Below are positions 51,385-59,615 of a DNA stretch of 64,000 nt, in pieces. Source of the stretch: Comamonadaceae bacterium (GTDB lineage: Bacteria > Pseudomonadota > Gammaproteobacteria > Burkholderiales > Burkholderiaceae_C). Positions within the stretch are counted from its first letter, which is position 1; every line of letters begins with the position of its first letter. The notes beneath the pieces were generated by a model, which was not told the origin of the DNA, made no database searches, and saw only the letters and a list, made by a program, of their open reading frames with translations. A program made the translations under genes and the position numbers. The stretch covers positions 47,632-111,631 of the forward strand of contig JAIXRH010000123.1 of assembly GCA_027485285.1 (NCBI GenBank), written 5' to 3'.

Positions 51385-52974
51385 ATGGGTTCAGAGATCA
51401 GTCCAGAACTGTTCGACGTTGCCATTGTTGGATTTGGTCCAACTGGCGCTATCGCCGCGGGCTTGCTGGGTAAGCAAGGCATTCGAACCTTTGTGTGCGA
51501 GAAGTCGCATGAGGTCTATGACAAACCCCGTGCGATTGCCTTAGACCACGAGATTTCGCGTGTGTTTCAGCAAATGGGGGTGGCTAAAAAAATAAAGCCC
51601 TTCCTTGAACCCTTCACCGACTCGGTTTTTTACGGGGTGGACGGGCAGGTGATTAAACGCATGTCTACGGTGGCCGCTCCTTACCCGCTTTCACATACCC
51701 CATCCGTGGTGTTTACCCAACCGCCAGTCGAAGAGATTTTGCGAGACTACGCTGGCTCTCACCCGTCAGTCACCTGTCAACTGGGTATGACGGTGACGGA
51801 CTTGACGCAAGACGCGGACCTCGCTACCTTGACCCTTCATAACGAACAAGGCCAACCCTCACAGGTCAAGGCGCGTTACGTGATCGGGTGTGACGGGGCC
51901 AGCAGCGCAATTCGGTCTTTGGCAGGCATTCAGCTTGAAGACTTAGGATTTGATGAGCCTTGGCTTGTGGTGGATGTGCGTGTGAACGAACATGGACTGG
52001 CCAAATTGCCGATCACGAGCGTGCAGTATTGCAACCCTGAGCGGCCTTCGACGTATGTGATTGGCCCTGGCAACCACAGGCGCTGGGAGATCTCGATCAA
52101 TGAAGGTGAAGACCCCAAAGTGCTGGCTACGCCAGAGGGTACATGGAAACTCTTAGCGCCTTGGTTGACACCCGCGGATGGCGAACTGTGGCGTCAAGCC
52201 ACTTACCGCTTTCATGCCTTGGTCGCTGACCATTGGCGCAAAGGGCGCGTTTTTGTTGCTGGTGATGCTGCCCATCAGCAACCACCGTTTCTCGGTCAAG
52301 GCATGTGTCAAGGCGTGCGTGATGCCGTCAACCTGTGCTGGCGTTTGACGTCGGTGTTGCAAGAGGGGGCGGCAGAGACGCTGCTTGACTCATACGGCAC
52401 AGAGCGCAAAGCCCATGTGACGGAATTAACCACACGCATCAAGGGCATTGGCAAGATCATCACCGAACGCGATGTGGCGAAAGCCCGTGCGCGCGATGAA
52501 AAACTTTTGGCCGATGCTGGAGGTGTGGTTAAACCCATGCCACGCCAAGATGTTCAGCCCGCTTTGTCTGTTGGCTTGTTGGGTTCGGTGGTCCATCCAG
52601 CGAGAGGCACGATCTTTCCGCAACCGTTGCTGATGCTCAGTAATGGAGAGAAGGTGCGCATGGATGACATCCATCATGCGGGCTGGAAGATCGTGTTCAG
52701 CGCTACTGCAAACGATGAATTCGCACAAGCTGCAAAACACCACCATTTGCCAGCTCTGCTGTCCTTGAAACTGGGGACATTGGCTTTAACGGAGGCCGAG
52801 GGCGTCTTGCAGCTGTGGTTTGAAAAGCATGGCATACAGGCAGCCATTGTTCGTCCAGATCATTACATCTATGGTGTTTGTCTAACACCACAAGATGTTT
52901 CGCATCAACTCGGTTTGTTGAAATTGGTTGAAAGCAAGTCATCCCTCATCACTGGAGATACACATGGAACGTAG
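51385..52974 (+). CDS. FAD-dependent aromatic hydroxylase (MhpA-like)
   Basis: The 529-residue protein is a class A flavoprotein monooxygenase. It has the dinucleotide motif VAIVGFGPTGAIAAGLLGKQ at residues 11-30, the NADPH/FAD motif GCDGASSAIR and GDAAHQQPPFLGQGMCQGVR from residue 293. The PPFLGQGM form and the length are typical of 3-(3-hydroxyphenyl)propionate hydroxylases and relatives. It adds an ortho hydroxyl to a phenol to make the catechol for the dioxygenase. The exact phenolic substrate is not known. Confidence 0.88.
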   Translation: MGSEISPELFDVAIVGFGPTGAIAAGLLGKQGIRTFVCEKSHEVYDKPRAIALDHEISRVFQQMGVAKKIKPFLEPFTDSVFYGVDGQVIKRMSTVAAPYPLSHTPSVVFTQPPVEEILRDYAGSHPSVTCQLGMTVTDLTQDADLATLTLHNEQGQPSQVKARYVIGCDGASSAIRSLAGIQLEDLGFDEPWLVVDVRVNEHGLAKLPITSVQYCNPERPSTYVIGPGNHRRWEISINEGEDPKVLATPEGTWKLLAPWLTPADGELWRQATYRFHALVADHWRKGRVFVAGDAAHQQPPFLGQGMCQGVRDAVNLCWRLTSVLQEGAAETLLDSYGTERKAHVTELTTRIKGIGKIITERDVAKARARDEKLLADAGGVVKPMPRQDVQPALSVGLLGSVVHPARGTIFPQPLLMLSNGEKVRMDDIHHAGWKIVFSATANDEFAQAAKHHHLPALLSLKLGTLALTEAEGVLQLWFEKHGIQAAIVRPDHYIYGVCLTPQDVSHQLGLLKLVESKSSLITGDTHGT

Positions 52975-53941
52975 ACAATTTATTGAAATGGTGGCAGTCG
53001 GTGCTGTTTCTGTTGGCACCCCTGCATGGGCACAGAACAGCGTTTGGCCCGACAAAGCTATCAAGTTTATTTTGTCGCAGCCCGCTGGTTCGGGGCCTGA
53101 CAATGTGGCGCGCTTGTTAGGAGACCGTTTAGGCACTGCATTGGGGCAGCCCGTGGTGATTGACAACAAGCCTGGCGGTCAAAACGTGATTGGGGCCCAA
53201 GCCGCAGCCCGATCGGCACCTGATGGCTACACATTTTATTTTGCAACAACTGCCGCTCTGATAACCAACACCTTGCTGTTCAAGCAGTTGGCCTACGATG
53301 TGCAAAAAGACTTTGTGCCTGTGGCTTTCATTGCGCGCAGCCCGTTTGCCATTTTGGTGGATGCCAATTCACCCATTCAAAGCATTGACGATTTGATTGC
53401 GAAATCCAAAGCGTCCAACGGTCAGTTTTCGATCGGTAACGAAGGCCCGCGGACCTTCAGCGGCATGATCGCGCGTTTATTCAACGCCAGGTCCAAAGCA
53501 GCCGCCAATCTGGTTCCCTATGCCAACGTGGGCGTGGGCTCACAGAACTTAATGGGCGGCCATGTGGATGCCCTGGTGGCTGATTTGGCCTCCACCGCGC
53601 AGTTGGCTAAACAGGGCAAGCTGCGTGTCATCGCCACAACAGCAGCCAAGCGTGTGCCTGGGTGGGAAAACGTGCCCGCTCTGTCTGAAAAACTGGGCGT
53701 CTTCGACATGGTGGGTTGGTTTGCGATTGTGGCGCCCAGGGGGACGCCAGCGCAGGCCATCACCAAGCTCAACCGGGAGGTAAATGTGCTGTTGGCGGAT
53801 AAAGAGCTCTCTGGGCGTATTGCCAGCATTGGGCCTTTGACGGATGCCACGATGTCTGAAGAGGATGTACGCAAGTTCTTATTAGCCGAGCTCGCACGCT
53901 GGACCGAGGTGACCAAAGAAATCGGTGTGTTGCCCGAATAA
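52964..53941 (+). CDS. Bug/TctC-family periplasmic binding protein
   Basis: The ATG at 52964 overlaps the hydroxylase end by 11 bp and has a GGAG site. The 325-residue protein has a twin-arginine-like signal (MERRQFIEMVAVGAVSVGTP, then AWA). Family motifs are VIDNKPGGQNVIGAQAAARS, APDGYTFYFATTA and GWFAIVAPRGTPAQAI. Such proteins feed tripartite tricarboxylate transporters (TctAB) and bind carboxylates, often aromatic. No TctAB genes are in the window. Confidence 0.9.
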   Translation: MERRQFIEMVAVGAVSVGTPAWAQNSVWPDKAIKFILSQPAGSGPDNVARLLGDRLGTALGQPVVIDNKPGGQNVIGAQAAARSAPDGYTFYFATTAALITNTLLFKQLAYDVQKDFVPVAFIARSPFAILVDANSPIQSIDDLIAKSKASNGQFSIGNEGPRTFSGMIARLFNARSKAAANLVPYANVGVGSQNLMGGHVDALVADLASTAQLAKQGKLRVIATTAAKRVPGWENVPALSEKLGVFDMVGWFAIVAPRGTPAQAITKLNREVNVLLADKELSGRIASIGPLTDATMSEEDVRKFLLAELARWTEVTKEIGVLPE

Positions 53942-53959
53942 CGTTCATTTCAGGAGTCA

Positions 53960-54934
53960 ATGATGCAGCATATGTATAAAGTTTTGCTCAGCCTTTTGCT
54001 CGGTGTGCAATCTGTGTCTGTTTTTGCGCAAGTGGCCGACTTCCCCTCAAAGCCCATCCGGGTCTATGTGGGGCAGGGGGCTGGCGGCGGCATGGACACA
54101 CAGGCACGTATCGTGGCTCAACGCTTGAGTGAAAAACTCGGGCAGGCGGTGGTGGTGGAAAACAAAGTTGGCGCTGGCGGCATCATCGCGACCGAATTTG
54201 TGGCCCGCGCAGCACCGGACGGTTATAGCTTGTTGATGGCACCCATCGGCAATATGGTCTTCACCCCCATTCTGAATCCCAAGTTGAAGTATTCGCCCAC
54301 CAAAGACTTTGTCCCCGTGTCCTTGGTGGCCACGTTCCCTTTGGTGTTGGTGGTCAATTCCAAGTCCAAAATTAATACGGTGGCTGATCTGGTGGCCTTC
54401 ATGAAAACCAATCCTGAGAAGTCCAACTATGGCGGGTCAGGCGCGGCTTTTCAGTTCGCTAACGAATTGTTTAAATTACAGACAGGTGCACCTGGCGAGT
54501 TCATTCAATACAAAAGCATGAGCGAAACCATCACCGCTTTGTTATCCGGTGACTTGGTGATGTCCATGGTCGACACAGGACCTGCCACCTCGCACATCAA
54601 TTCAGGCAGTTTGCGTGCCTTGGCTGTGACGTCGCCTCAGCGATTGGCCAGCATGCCGCAGGTGCCTACGATGACGGAGTTGGGCTTTCGCGACATTGAG
54701 TTTCGTTATTGGAGTGGGTTCTTTGCGCCTGCAGGCACGCCTAAGCCAGTGATTAAAAAGTTGGAGGCTGACATGAATCAAATTTTGAAGCAGCCCGATG
54801 TCATTGCACAAATGGCGACTAATCAGGTTGCGGCGACTGGCAGCACCTCAGAGGAACTCAGCAAGCTGGTCGCTACCGATCTGGTGCGTTGGGGTGCCGT
54901 CGCGGACAGCGCCAAGATGCCTAAGCAAGATTGA
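53960..54934 (+). CDS. Bug/TctC-family periplasmic binding protein (second in operon)
   Basis: The 324-residue protein has a Sec signal (VLLSLLLGVQSVSVFAQVA) and the motifs YVGQGAGGGMDTQARIVAQR, VENKVGAGGIIATEFVARAA, PDGYSLLMAPIG and the late SGFFAPAGTPKPVIKKL. It lies 18 bp after the preceding family member, and the two are clearly diverged, so they may recognise different aromatic acids. A shared unlinked TctAB membrane component is presumed. Confidence 0.9.
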   Translation: MMQHMYKVLLSLLLGVQSVSVFAQVADFPSKPIRVYVGQGAGGGMDTQARIVAQRLSEKLGQAVVVENKVGAGGIIATEFVARAAPDGYSLLMAPIGNMVFTPILNPKLKYSPTKDFVPVSLVATFPLVLVVNSKSKINTVADLVAFMKTNPEKSNYGGSGAAFQFANELFKLQTGAPGEFIQYKSMSETITALLSGDLVMSMVDTGPATSHINSGSLRALAVTSPQRLASMPQVPTMTELGFRDIEFRYWSGFFAPAGTPKPVIKKLEADMNQILKQPDVIAQMATNQVAATGSTSEELSKLVATDLVRWGAVADSAKMPKQD

Positions 54935-54948
54935 TCGGTAGAAAAGCC

Positions 54949-55926
54949 ATGCATTCAAAAAGTCCGGTGATTGATTTCCATGTTCATGCCTTGGAGCCCA
55001 CGGTCTTTCAAAGTTCGACCAACAAAACAGTCTTTACTGGGTTTGGTGCGAATCCGGTCACCGAGCCCAGGCCGGGTGCCAAGGCCTTGATTGACCGCAT
55101 GTTTGATGCGAAAACCATCATCGAGGACATGGATGTGCGAGGTATCGATAGATCGGTGGTGACCTCCAGCACGGTGTTGCAAGGTACCTCTTGGGCAGAA
55201 GCTCAATTGGATTTGTCGTTGTGCCAGCGTTGCAATGACCAAGCGGCTGCTTGGGTGACAGCGCATCCCACACGCATGGTCGGCAGCATGGTGTTGCCGC
55301 TGCAAGATGTGGGTCTGGCGTTGCAAGAGTTACGACGCGCACACGAGCAGTTGGGCTTGCAAGTCGTCAATGCCTCGTCGAGCTACAAAGGGATCTACTT
55401 GGGTGATGCACAGTTCGATGCTTTTTGGGATGAAGTCGCGGGAAGAGGCCTGACCGTTTGGGTACATCCGGAGGGGGTGGAAGACCCTTGGTTTCAAAGT
55501 TACGGCTTATGGAATTCCTTGGGTCAGTCAATTGAAGAAACCAAATGCATGGCTTCGCTGATTTACAGCGGCGTGATGGCCCGGTATGACAGCTTGAAAG
55601 TGGTGATGGCACATGGTGGTGGTTATTTTCCGCACTACCTTGGACGAATTGATCGCAATGCCGTGAACCGTCCGGATACCGTTAAAAACTTGGATGGCAA
55701 GACGCCGCGTGACTTTTTGAAGAGCTTCTACTACGACACCTGCGTGTATGACCCGCGCGTGCTGGAAGCACTGATCTCGCTGGTGGGGACAGAGCGATTG
55801 GTCATGGGCAGCGACTACCCCGTAGGCGAGAAAACCCCCGTACAGTGGCTTCAGCAGGCGGGGTTAGAAGGTGAGGCCTTGGCCGCAGTTGCGGGTGGGA
55901 ATGCCGCCAATTTATTGGGTCTCTAA
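54949..55926 (+). CDS. Amidohydrolase-family decarboxylase (ACMSD-like), second copy
   Basis: The ATG at 54949 gives 325 residues; the upstream TTG is less likely. HxH ligands are His11 and His13 (VIDFHVHALEPTVF). LTVWVHPEGVEDPWF, VVMAHGGGYFPHYLGRID and the catalytic Asp in VMGSDYPVGEKTPVQW follow. It belongs to the same amidohydrolase-2 group as the gene at 48550 but is only distantly similar. Two decarboxylase-type genes in one operon suggest two carboxyl-removing or hydrolytic steps. A 7-bp stem follows its stop codon. Confidence 0.84.
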   Translation: MHSKSPVIDFHVHALEPTVFQSSTNKTVFTGFGANPVTEPRPGAKALIDRMFDAKTIIEDMDVRGIDRSVVTSSTVLQGTSWAEAQLDLSLCQRCNDQAAAWVTAHPTRMVGSMVLPLQDVGLALQELRRAHEQLGLQVVNASSSYKGIYLGDAQFDAFWDEVAGRGLTVWVHPEGVEDPWFQSYGLWNSLGQSIEETKCMASLIYSGVMARYDSLKVVMAHGGGYFPHYLGRIDRNAVNRPDTVKNLDGKTPRDFLKSFYYDTCVYDPRVLEALISLVGTERLVMGSDYPVGEKTPVQWLQQAGLEGEALAAVAGGNAANLLGL

Positions 55927-55951
55927 CTCAATCGCCAATTTGCTATTGAGT
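55926..55951 (+). terminator. Possible terminator hairpin at the end of the aromatic operon
   Basis: ACTCAAT (55926-55932) and ATTGAGT (55945-55951) form a 7-bp stem with a 12-nt loop right at the stop codon of the last gene. No clear T-run follows, so it may only stabilise the transcript end. Confidence 0.3.
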
Positions 55952-56009
55952 CCATGTGTATTTAAAAGGCGCTGCTCTTGACTATTAACTTAGTCCGGAC
56001 GCTCGCTGT

Positions 56010-56046
56010 GCTCTGGACGGGCAGGGAGCGTCAAGAGCCTTGACGG
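56010..56046. repeat. 37-bp hairpin repeat, copy 2
   Basis: This matches 47404-47440 at 33 of 37 positions and contains the perfect hairpin CGTCAAG-AGC-CTTGACG (56029-56045). The differences within the stem keep pairing, which hints that the fold is selected. It lies in the 146-bp gap between the aromatic operon and the next, convergent gene. Confidence 0.55.
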
Positions 56047-56072
56047 TTGAAGCTGCATTTAATCTAAAAACT

Positions 56073-56441
56073 TTAAGGTTTTAGAGGACTGGGAGCTATC
56101 GTTAAACCATTGATCTTCATTAGCAAATAAATATATTGAAGTTCTGCTTTCTCGCAGTCTGGAGCGCCAACCCAACGGGCTAAAGAATGAGCTGGAATTT
56201 GTAAGCGCTTTCCTTCTATTTCAACTTCTACGCGGAAATAGCAGGGATTATGTTCGTGGAATGCAATGACTTTGCCCCACCGACCAATTGGCCAAGGTTT
56301 ACGGATTACAACAACTTGCTCTCCCGGGCGTGCCAAGCAATCTAAGTTGTCCTCATAGGCTTGCTGGATTTCAACGCTAGAAGTTTTTGCATTCGCTTTG
56401 GCAAATTCATTCGCAGATTCTATAAATTGTTCAGCTTTCAT
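56073..56441 (-). CDS. Protein of unknown function
   Basis: The ATG at 56441 gives 122 residues; a TTG start 13 codons earlier is possible. The N-terminal half (MKAEQFIESANEFAKANAKT) is helical, the middle (ARPGEQVVVIRKPWPIGRWG, then KVIAFHEHNPCYFRVEVEIE) looks like a small beta-barrel, and a Trp/Cys-containing segment follows. No signal peptide or known catalytic motif is seen. It is the last gene of the operon from 59206, after an 87-bp gap, and may be independent. Confidence 0.5.
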   Translation of the reverse strand: MKAEQFIESANEFAKANAKTSSVEIQQAYEDNLDCLARPGEQVVVIRKPWPIGRWGKVIAFHEHNPCYFRVEVEIEGKRLQIPAHSLARWVGAPDCEKAELQYIYLLMKINGLTIAPSPLKP

Positions 56442-56528
56442 ACCTATAGATTCGGCTCGAAGTTGTCTATGCTTTAGCAATTACAAATCTTTATCTTCAC
56501 CTTTCCTGACGTTTTTCGGCTGGAATTT

Positions 56529-56819
56529 TTAAACACCTTCAATGATTCGGATGTCTCGATCGGCGCCATCGCCGAGAGCAGCCAAGGCTGCCTGGTAAGC
56601 GGGGCAGTCATGGGCAGCCACTGCCTGTTCAACACTATCAAATTCGAGCAATACGGTGCGTTGCTTCAATCCAAGTTCATAGGCCATATAGGGTTCACCA
56701 CGCGCTAGGAATCGACCACCTGCTGCTGTTAGCGCAGGCCCTGCGAGCTTTGCATAGGCTGCAACCTTTTGTTCATCCTTGATTGCGCGATATGTGGAAA
56801 TCCAATAACTTTTAGACAT
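56529..56819 (-). CDS. DUF1330-family protein
   Basis: The ATG at 56819 gives 96 residues; a longer in-frame start has no support. The protein begins SKSYWISTYRAIKDEQKVAA and contains ARGEPYMAYELGLKQRTVLL and the DCPAYQAALAALGDGADRDI end typical of DUF1330. The family adopts a dimeric ferredoxin-like fold; its activity is not established, though related proteins act on small organic substrates. It lies 63 bp after the alpha/beta hydrolase gene. Confidence 0.83.
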   Translation of the reverse strand: MSKSYWISTYRAIKDEQKVAAYAKLAGPALTAAGGRFLARGEPYMAYELGLKQRTVLLEFDSVEQAVAAHDCPAYQAALAALGDGADRDIRIIEGV

Positions 56820-56882
56820 GTGCTCTTTCTTGTGTGAGTGATGATCTTTTTTATTCAAAAAACTTAGATGCAAAAACAGGAC

Positions 56883-57740
56883 TTAATTTGGAGAACCACT
56901 CTTTTTTAAAACGCTAGTCATGAAATCACTCAACACGACGGCAAGTGTTTCTTCATGTGGTTCCCAGTCCGAGAACGGAAGCAATGCAATATCTTGGTCC
57001 TCGATCGGCAATTTATACAAAATGCTATTGGGGATTAAATTAGCAGCAGCGATGCCATTGGCTGAAGCGTGAGTATTGTCGTTTCCTGGAACTACGATGG
57101 TGGGCACTCGAATTGCGCGCAACACATCGTCTTCCATTCCAAGTACCGGTTTGCGTGGTCCTTTCAAGAAAATGGACAACCAGTGCTCCATGACTCGGAT
57201 GTATTCTTTGGGGTCCATTGCCATGAGTCGAGGCAAATTTGAGGGATTTGCTTGTATTCGCTCAAGGTACTGCTCGGTTTCACAAACAGCTTTCATACCA
57301 CCTTGCTGGGCGGCGCGAATAAATTGCCCGTAATACATTTCGGGTAGACGACCCGCTGCAAAGTCGCCGCCAGTCACGCGCATCAACATCAGTCCTTTGA
57401 CTTTTTCTGGGTGTCGTTGGTTGTAGAGCATTGACAACCGAGCACCAGAGGAAGTGCCCCCAATGAATGCTGAGGTTGCACCAAGTTCATCAAGCAGTAT
57501 GTCCAAGTCATCAGCCCAAATCTCTTCCTCGCCATCTTGTCCAGCAATCAGAACATCTGATGCGCCTGTGTTACGGCGGTCATGAAGTAAAACTTGAAAC
57601 CCCTTGGCGGCAATTTTCTCTGCAAATCCAATGAACTCATTGAATCCACGACGTCCCCCTGTGATCAGGACTAGCCATGGGCCTGTTTCGCCAAAAACGC
57701 GGTAATGAATGTTGACATCGCGGATCTTGATAAGTGGCAT
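56883..57740 (-). CDS. Cytosolic alpha/beta hydrolase
   Basis: The 285-residue protein has the oxyanion-hole strand LVLITGGRRGFNEFIGFAEK, the nucleophile elbow IGGTSSGARLS (Ser near residue 95) and the acid-containing strand RVPTIVVPGNDNTHASANGI. The final His is less clear (DWEPHEETLAVVL). No signal peptide is present, so it works in the cytoplasm. It may hydrolyse an ester, lactone or a carbon-carbon bond of a cleavage product. It is 21 bp after the cupin gene and is probably co-transcribed. Confidence 0.84.
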   Translation of the reverse strand: MPLIKIRDVNIHYRVFGETGPWLVLITGGRRGFNEFIGFAEKIAAKGFQVLLHDRRNTGASDVLIAGQDGEEEIWADDLDILLDELGATSAFIGGTSSGARLSMLYNQRHPEKVKGLMLMRVTGGDFAAGRLPEMYYGQFIRAAQQGGMKAVCETEQYLERIQANPSNLPRLMAMDPKEYIRVMEHWLSIFLKGPRKPVLGMEDDVLRAIRVPTIVVPGNDNTHASANGIAAANLIPNSILYKLPIEDQDIALLPFSDWEPHEETLAVVLSDFMTSVLKKSGSPN

Positions 57741-57761
57741 GTTGTTCTCTTTGTATATCGA

Positions 57762-58247
57762 TTAACCAAAGGCCGTTAAAACCTTACCGCCAGCTTCAAC
57801 TGGGTTCGAGTGGATAAGAATGACAGCCAATACGCAAGACTCAGTGCCTCTGTTGATCCAGTTGTGAACTGTGCCGCGTTGCACCATGACATCCCCTGCT
57901 TTGAGGTGAACTTCATTGCCAGCCTCAAGCTCCATGTCAATCTCTCCCGACATCACCACGATGTAATCAATCGTGTCTGTCCGGTGAACGCGCTGTTCAA
58001 CCCCAGGTTTAAATTCAATGATTCGAAAAACGCTACCGTTTTCGATCATTGTGAATTTGCCCTCACGCTTGCCATCATCGTTCTGTCCTGAATTGTTAGC
58101 AGGTGCAGAGTCTGTCGTCCAAACATTGCAAATCTGCGCGCCAGGTCGTCCTTCTCTGAAGTGGTTGCAAGTCTCGTCAATTTTTACAATCGCTTTACCT
58201 TCAGCGTCATGACCTGTGATGACGCGGCGAATCGTGGGAGTAGTCAT
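57762..58247 (-). CDS. Cupin-domain protein (possible small-molecule dioxygenase or isomerase)
   Basis: The ATG at 58247 gives 161 residues; a GTG three codons earlier overlaps the preceding stop codon. The cupin barrel has VEQRVHRTDTIDYIVVMSGE and VHLKAGDVMVQRGTVHNWIN, with His residues at the first motif and at TVHNW. These could bind a metal ion. Family relatives include oxidoreductases and isomerases of organic acids. It is coupled to the Bug protein gene upstream, so it may act on the same substrate. Confidence 0.8.
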   Translation of the reverse strand: MTTPTIRRVITGHDAEGKAIVKIDETCNHFREGRPGAQICNVWTTDSAPANNSGQNDDGKREGKFTMIENGSVFRIIEFKPGVEQRVHRTDTIDYIVVMSGEIDMELEAGNEVHLKAGDVMVQRGTVHNWINRGTESCVLAVILIHSNPVEAGGKVLTAFG

Positions 58248-58252
58248 GTTTA

Positions 58253-59206
58253 TCACTCAGGTTTGATGTTGAGTTGCTTGATGAGTTTTGCTTTCTCGTC
58301 GAAGTCAGCTCGTAACCTCTTATCGAAATCTCGTCGACCCAAAAAAGAGACCCTCTGGTTTAAACGTGAGGCTGCAGTGCGAAAACCTTCTGAGGATGTC
58401 ACTTCAGCGCAGGTTTTTTCCAAGCTGGCCAACACCGGCTCAGGTGTACCTCGGGGAGCGAACATGCCGTTTAAGCCGGGTACGCCTGCAGAGTGTCCGA
58501 GTTCAGCCATTGTTGGGACATCCGGGTAGGCGAAGTGGCGCTGTTCCGCAAACACTGCCAGTGGGCGAACGCCTTTGCCAGCCATGCCTGAGATTGATGC
58601 AGCTGAAAAAGTGATTTCGTTGCTAATTAATTGAGGCAAGATCTGCGGCTCGCCCCTGAACGGCACGTGAACTGCGTCAAGCCCAGCGGTTGCCAACCAA
58701 GCTGATGCTGAAAGATGCGGAACCGATCCAACACCAGTTGTCCCCCAACTGAGTTTGCCGGGCTGCGATTTGCCTGCTGCCACCAATTCTTGATAGGTTT
58801 TATAAGGTGATGCAGATCCAACAAACAGAGCCATCACGTTTTCAAAGCTCTGACAAACAGGGACAAATGAATCGTATGTGTATGCAACGCTTTTGATGAT
58901 GTGAGGAGCAATCGTCAATGGGGTATTGGGCGAGATCGCTACCGTATAACCATCCGGTTTTGCAGCAGCCAAAGCAGCAAAACCAATTGTTGCAGCAGCA
59001 CCTTCACGGTTGACGATTGGAAAGGCTTGACCTGTAACTTTTGAAAACTCAGATGCCAAAGCTCTTGCCATGAGATCAACACCATGTCCTGCTTGAAATG
59101 GCACGATCACAGTCACTGCGCGTGACGGATAAGCATCCTGTGAAAGAGCTGAAAAATTGATAAAACCGACGCATGCAGTCATAAATGTGGTTAGCAGTTT
59201 CGTCAT
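58253..59206 (-). CDS. Bug/TctC-family periplasmic binding protein (third)
   Basis: The 317-residue protein has a Sec signal (LLTTFMTACVGFINFSALSQ) and the family motifs VTVIVPFQAGHGVDLMARAL, IVNREGAAATIGFAALAAAK, PDGYTVAISPNTPL and LNGMFAPRGTPEPVLASL. It should bind an organic acid for a tripartite tricarboxylate transporter. It is the first gene of its operon and is divergent from a fourth family member at 59616. Confidence 0.9.
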   Translation of the reverse strand: MTKLLTTFMTACVGFINFSALSQDAYPSRAVTVIVPFQAGHGVDLMARALASEFSKVTGQAFPIVNREGAAATIGFAALAAAKPDGYTVAISPNTPLTIAPHIIKSVAYTYDSFVPVCQSFENVMALFVGSASPYKTYQELVAAGKSQPGKLSWGTTGVGSVPHLSASAWLATAGLDAVHVPFRGEPQILPQLISNEITFSAASISGMAGKGVRPLAVFAEQRHFAYPDVPTMAELGHSAGVPGLNGMFAPRGTPEPVLASLEKTCAEVTSSEGFRTAASRLNQRVSFLGRRDFDKRLRADFDEKAKLIKQLNIKPE

Positions 59207-59280
59207 AGAAAATCCTTGTTTTGAATTGATCTCACTTTACCCATGAACGTGTAATTCTTCATGTGACTCACCGACAGTAT

Positions 59281-59294
59281 CAGATTGCAATCTG
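59281..59294. promoter_or_regulatory. Perfect 14-bp palindrome
   Basis: CAGATTGCAATCTG reads the same on both strands. It lies 75 bp before the start codon of the minus-strand binding-protein gene (59206) and is a candidate operator. Confidence 0.45.
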
Positions 59295-59477
59295 CACATC
59301 ACTTTAGTGGATTTTGCTCTCAGCGCTGTCATCGTGCAGGTCAACAGTTAGGCGCTGGCTTGGGGCCCGAACTGAAAAGGCAAATGCTCGCGTACATGCA
59401 CTGACCGTGACGGCCCAAAATGTTCAAGATCAATTTTGGTCGTCGAATGGCATGATTTTTCCAACGGTTAAAGATTT

Positions 59478-59493
59478 AGCAGTAAATACTGCT
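59478..59493. promoter_or_regulatory. 16-bp inverted repeat
   Basis: AGCAGTA and TACTGCT flank AA (7-bp perfect arms). It lies 122 bp before the start codon of the plus-strand binding-protein gene and is a candidate operator different from the palindrome at 59281. Confidence 0.45.
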
Positions 59494-59615
59494 TATAGGT
59501 TTGGGCCATCCCATCTGCTAGGTCAACAAAGTATGGACTTTTGTAGGTTTTCTCTTAACAATAAAACCAATTCAATGGTGTTTTTTAAATTTTTTTAGGA
59601 ACAAGGAGACACGTC

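Larger units (their letters stand above)
59207..59615. promoter_or_regulatory. 409-bp divergent regulatory region
   Basis: This gap between two divergent binding-protein genes holds no convincing gene; a 94-codon frame at 59314-59598 looks like chance. It does contain a 14-bp palindrome (59281) and a 16-bp inverted repeat (59478). The end near 59540-59600 is AT-rich, with a run of T bases before the AAGGAG site of the plus-strand gene. Two separate operators and promoters are likely. Confidence 0.5.

Noticed and set aside
59314-59598. 94-codon plus-strand frame in the 409-bp regulatory gap
   Set aside because: It has no ribosome-binding site or domain, covers the inverted repeat at 59478, and ends in a poly-T stretch; it is most likely chance.
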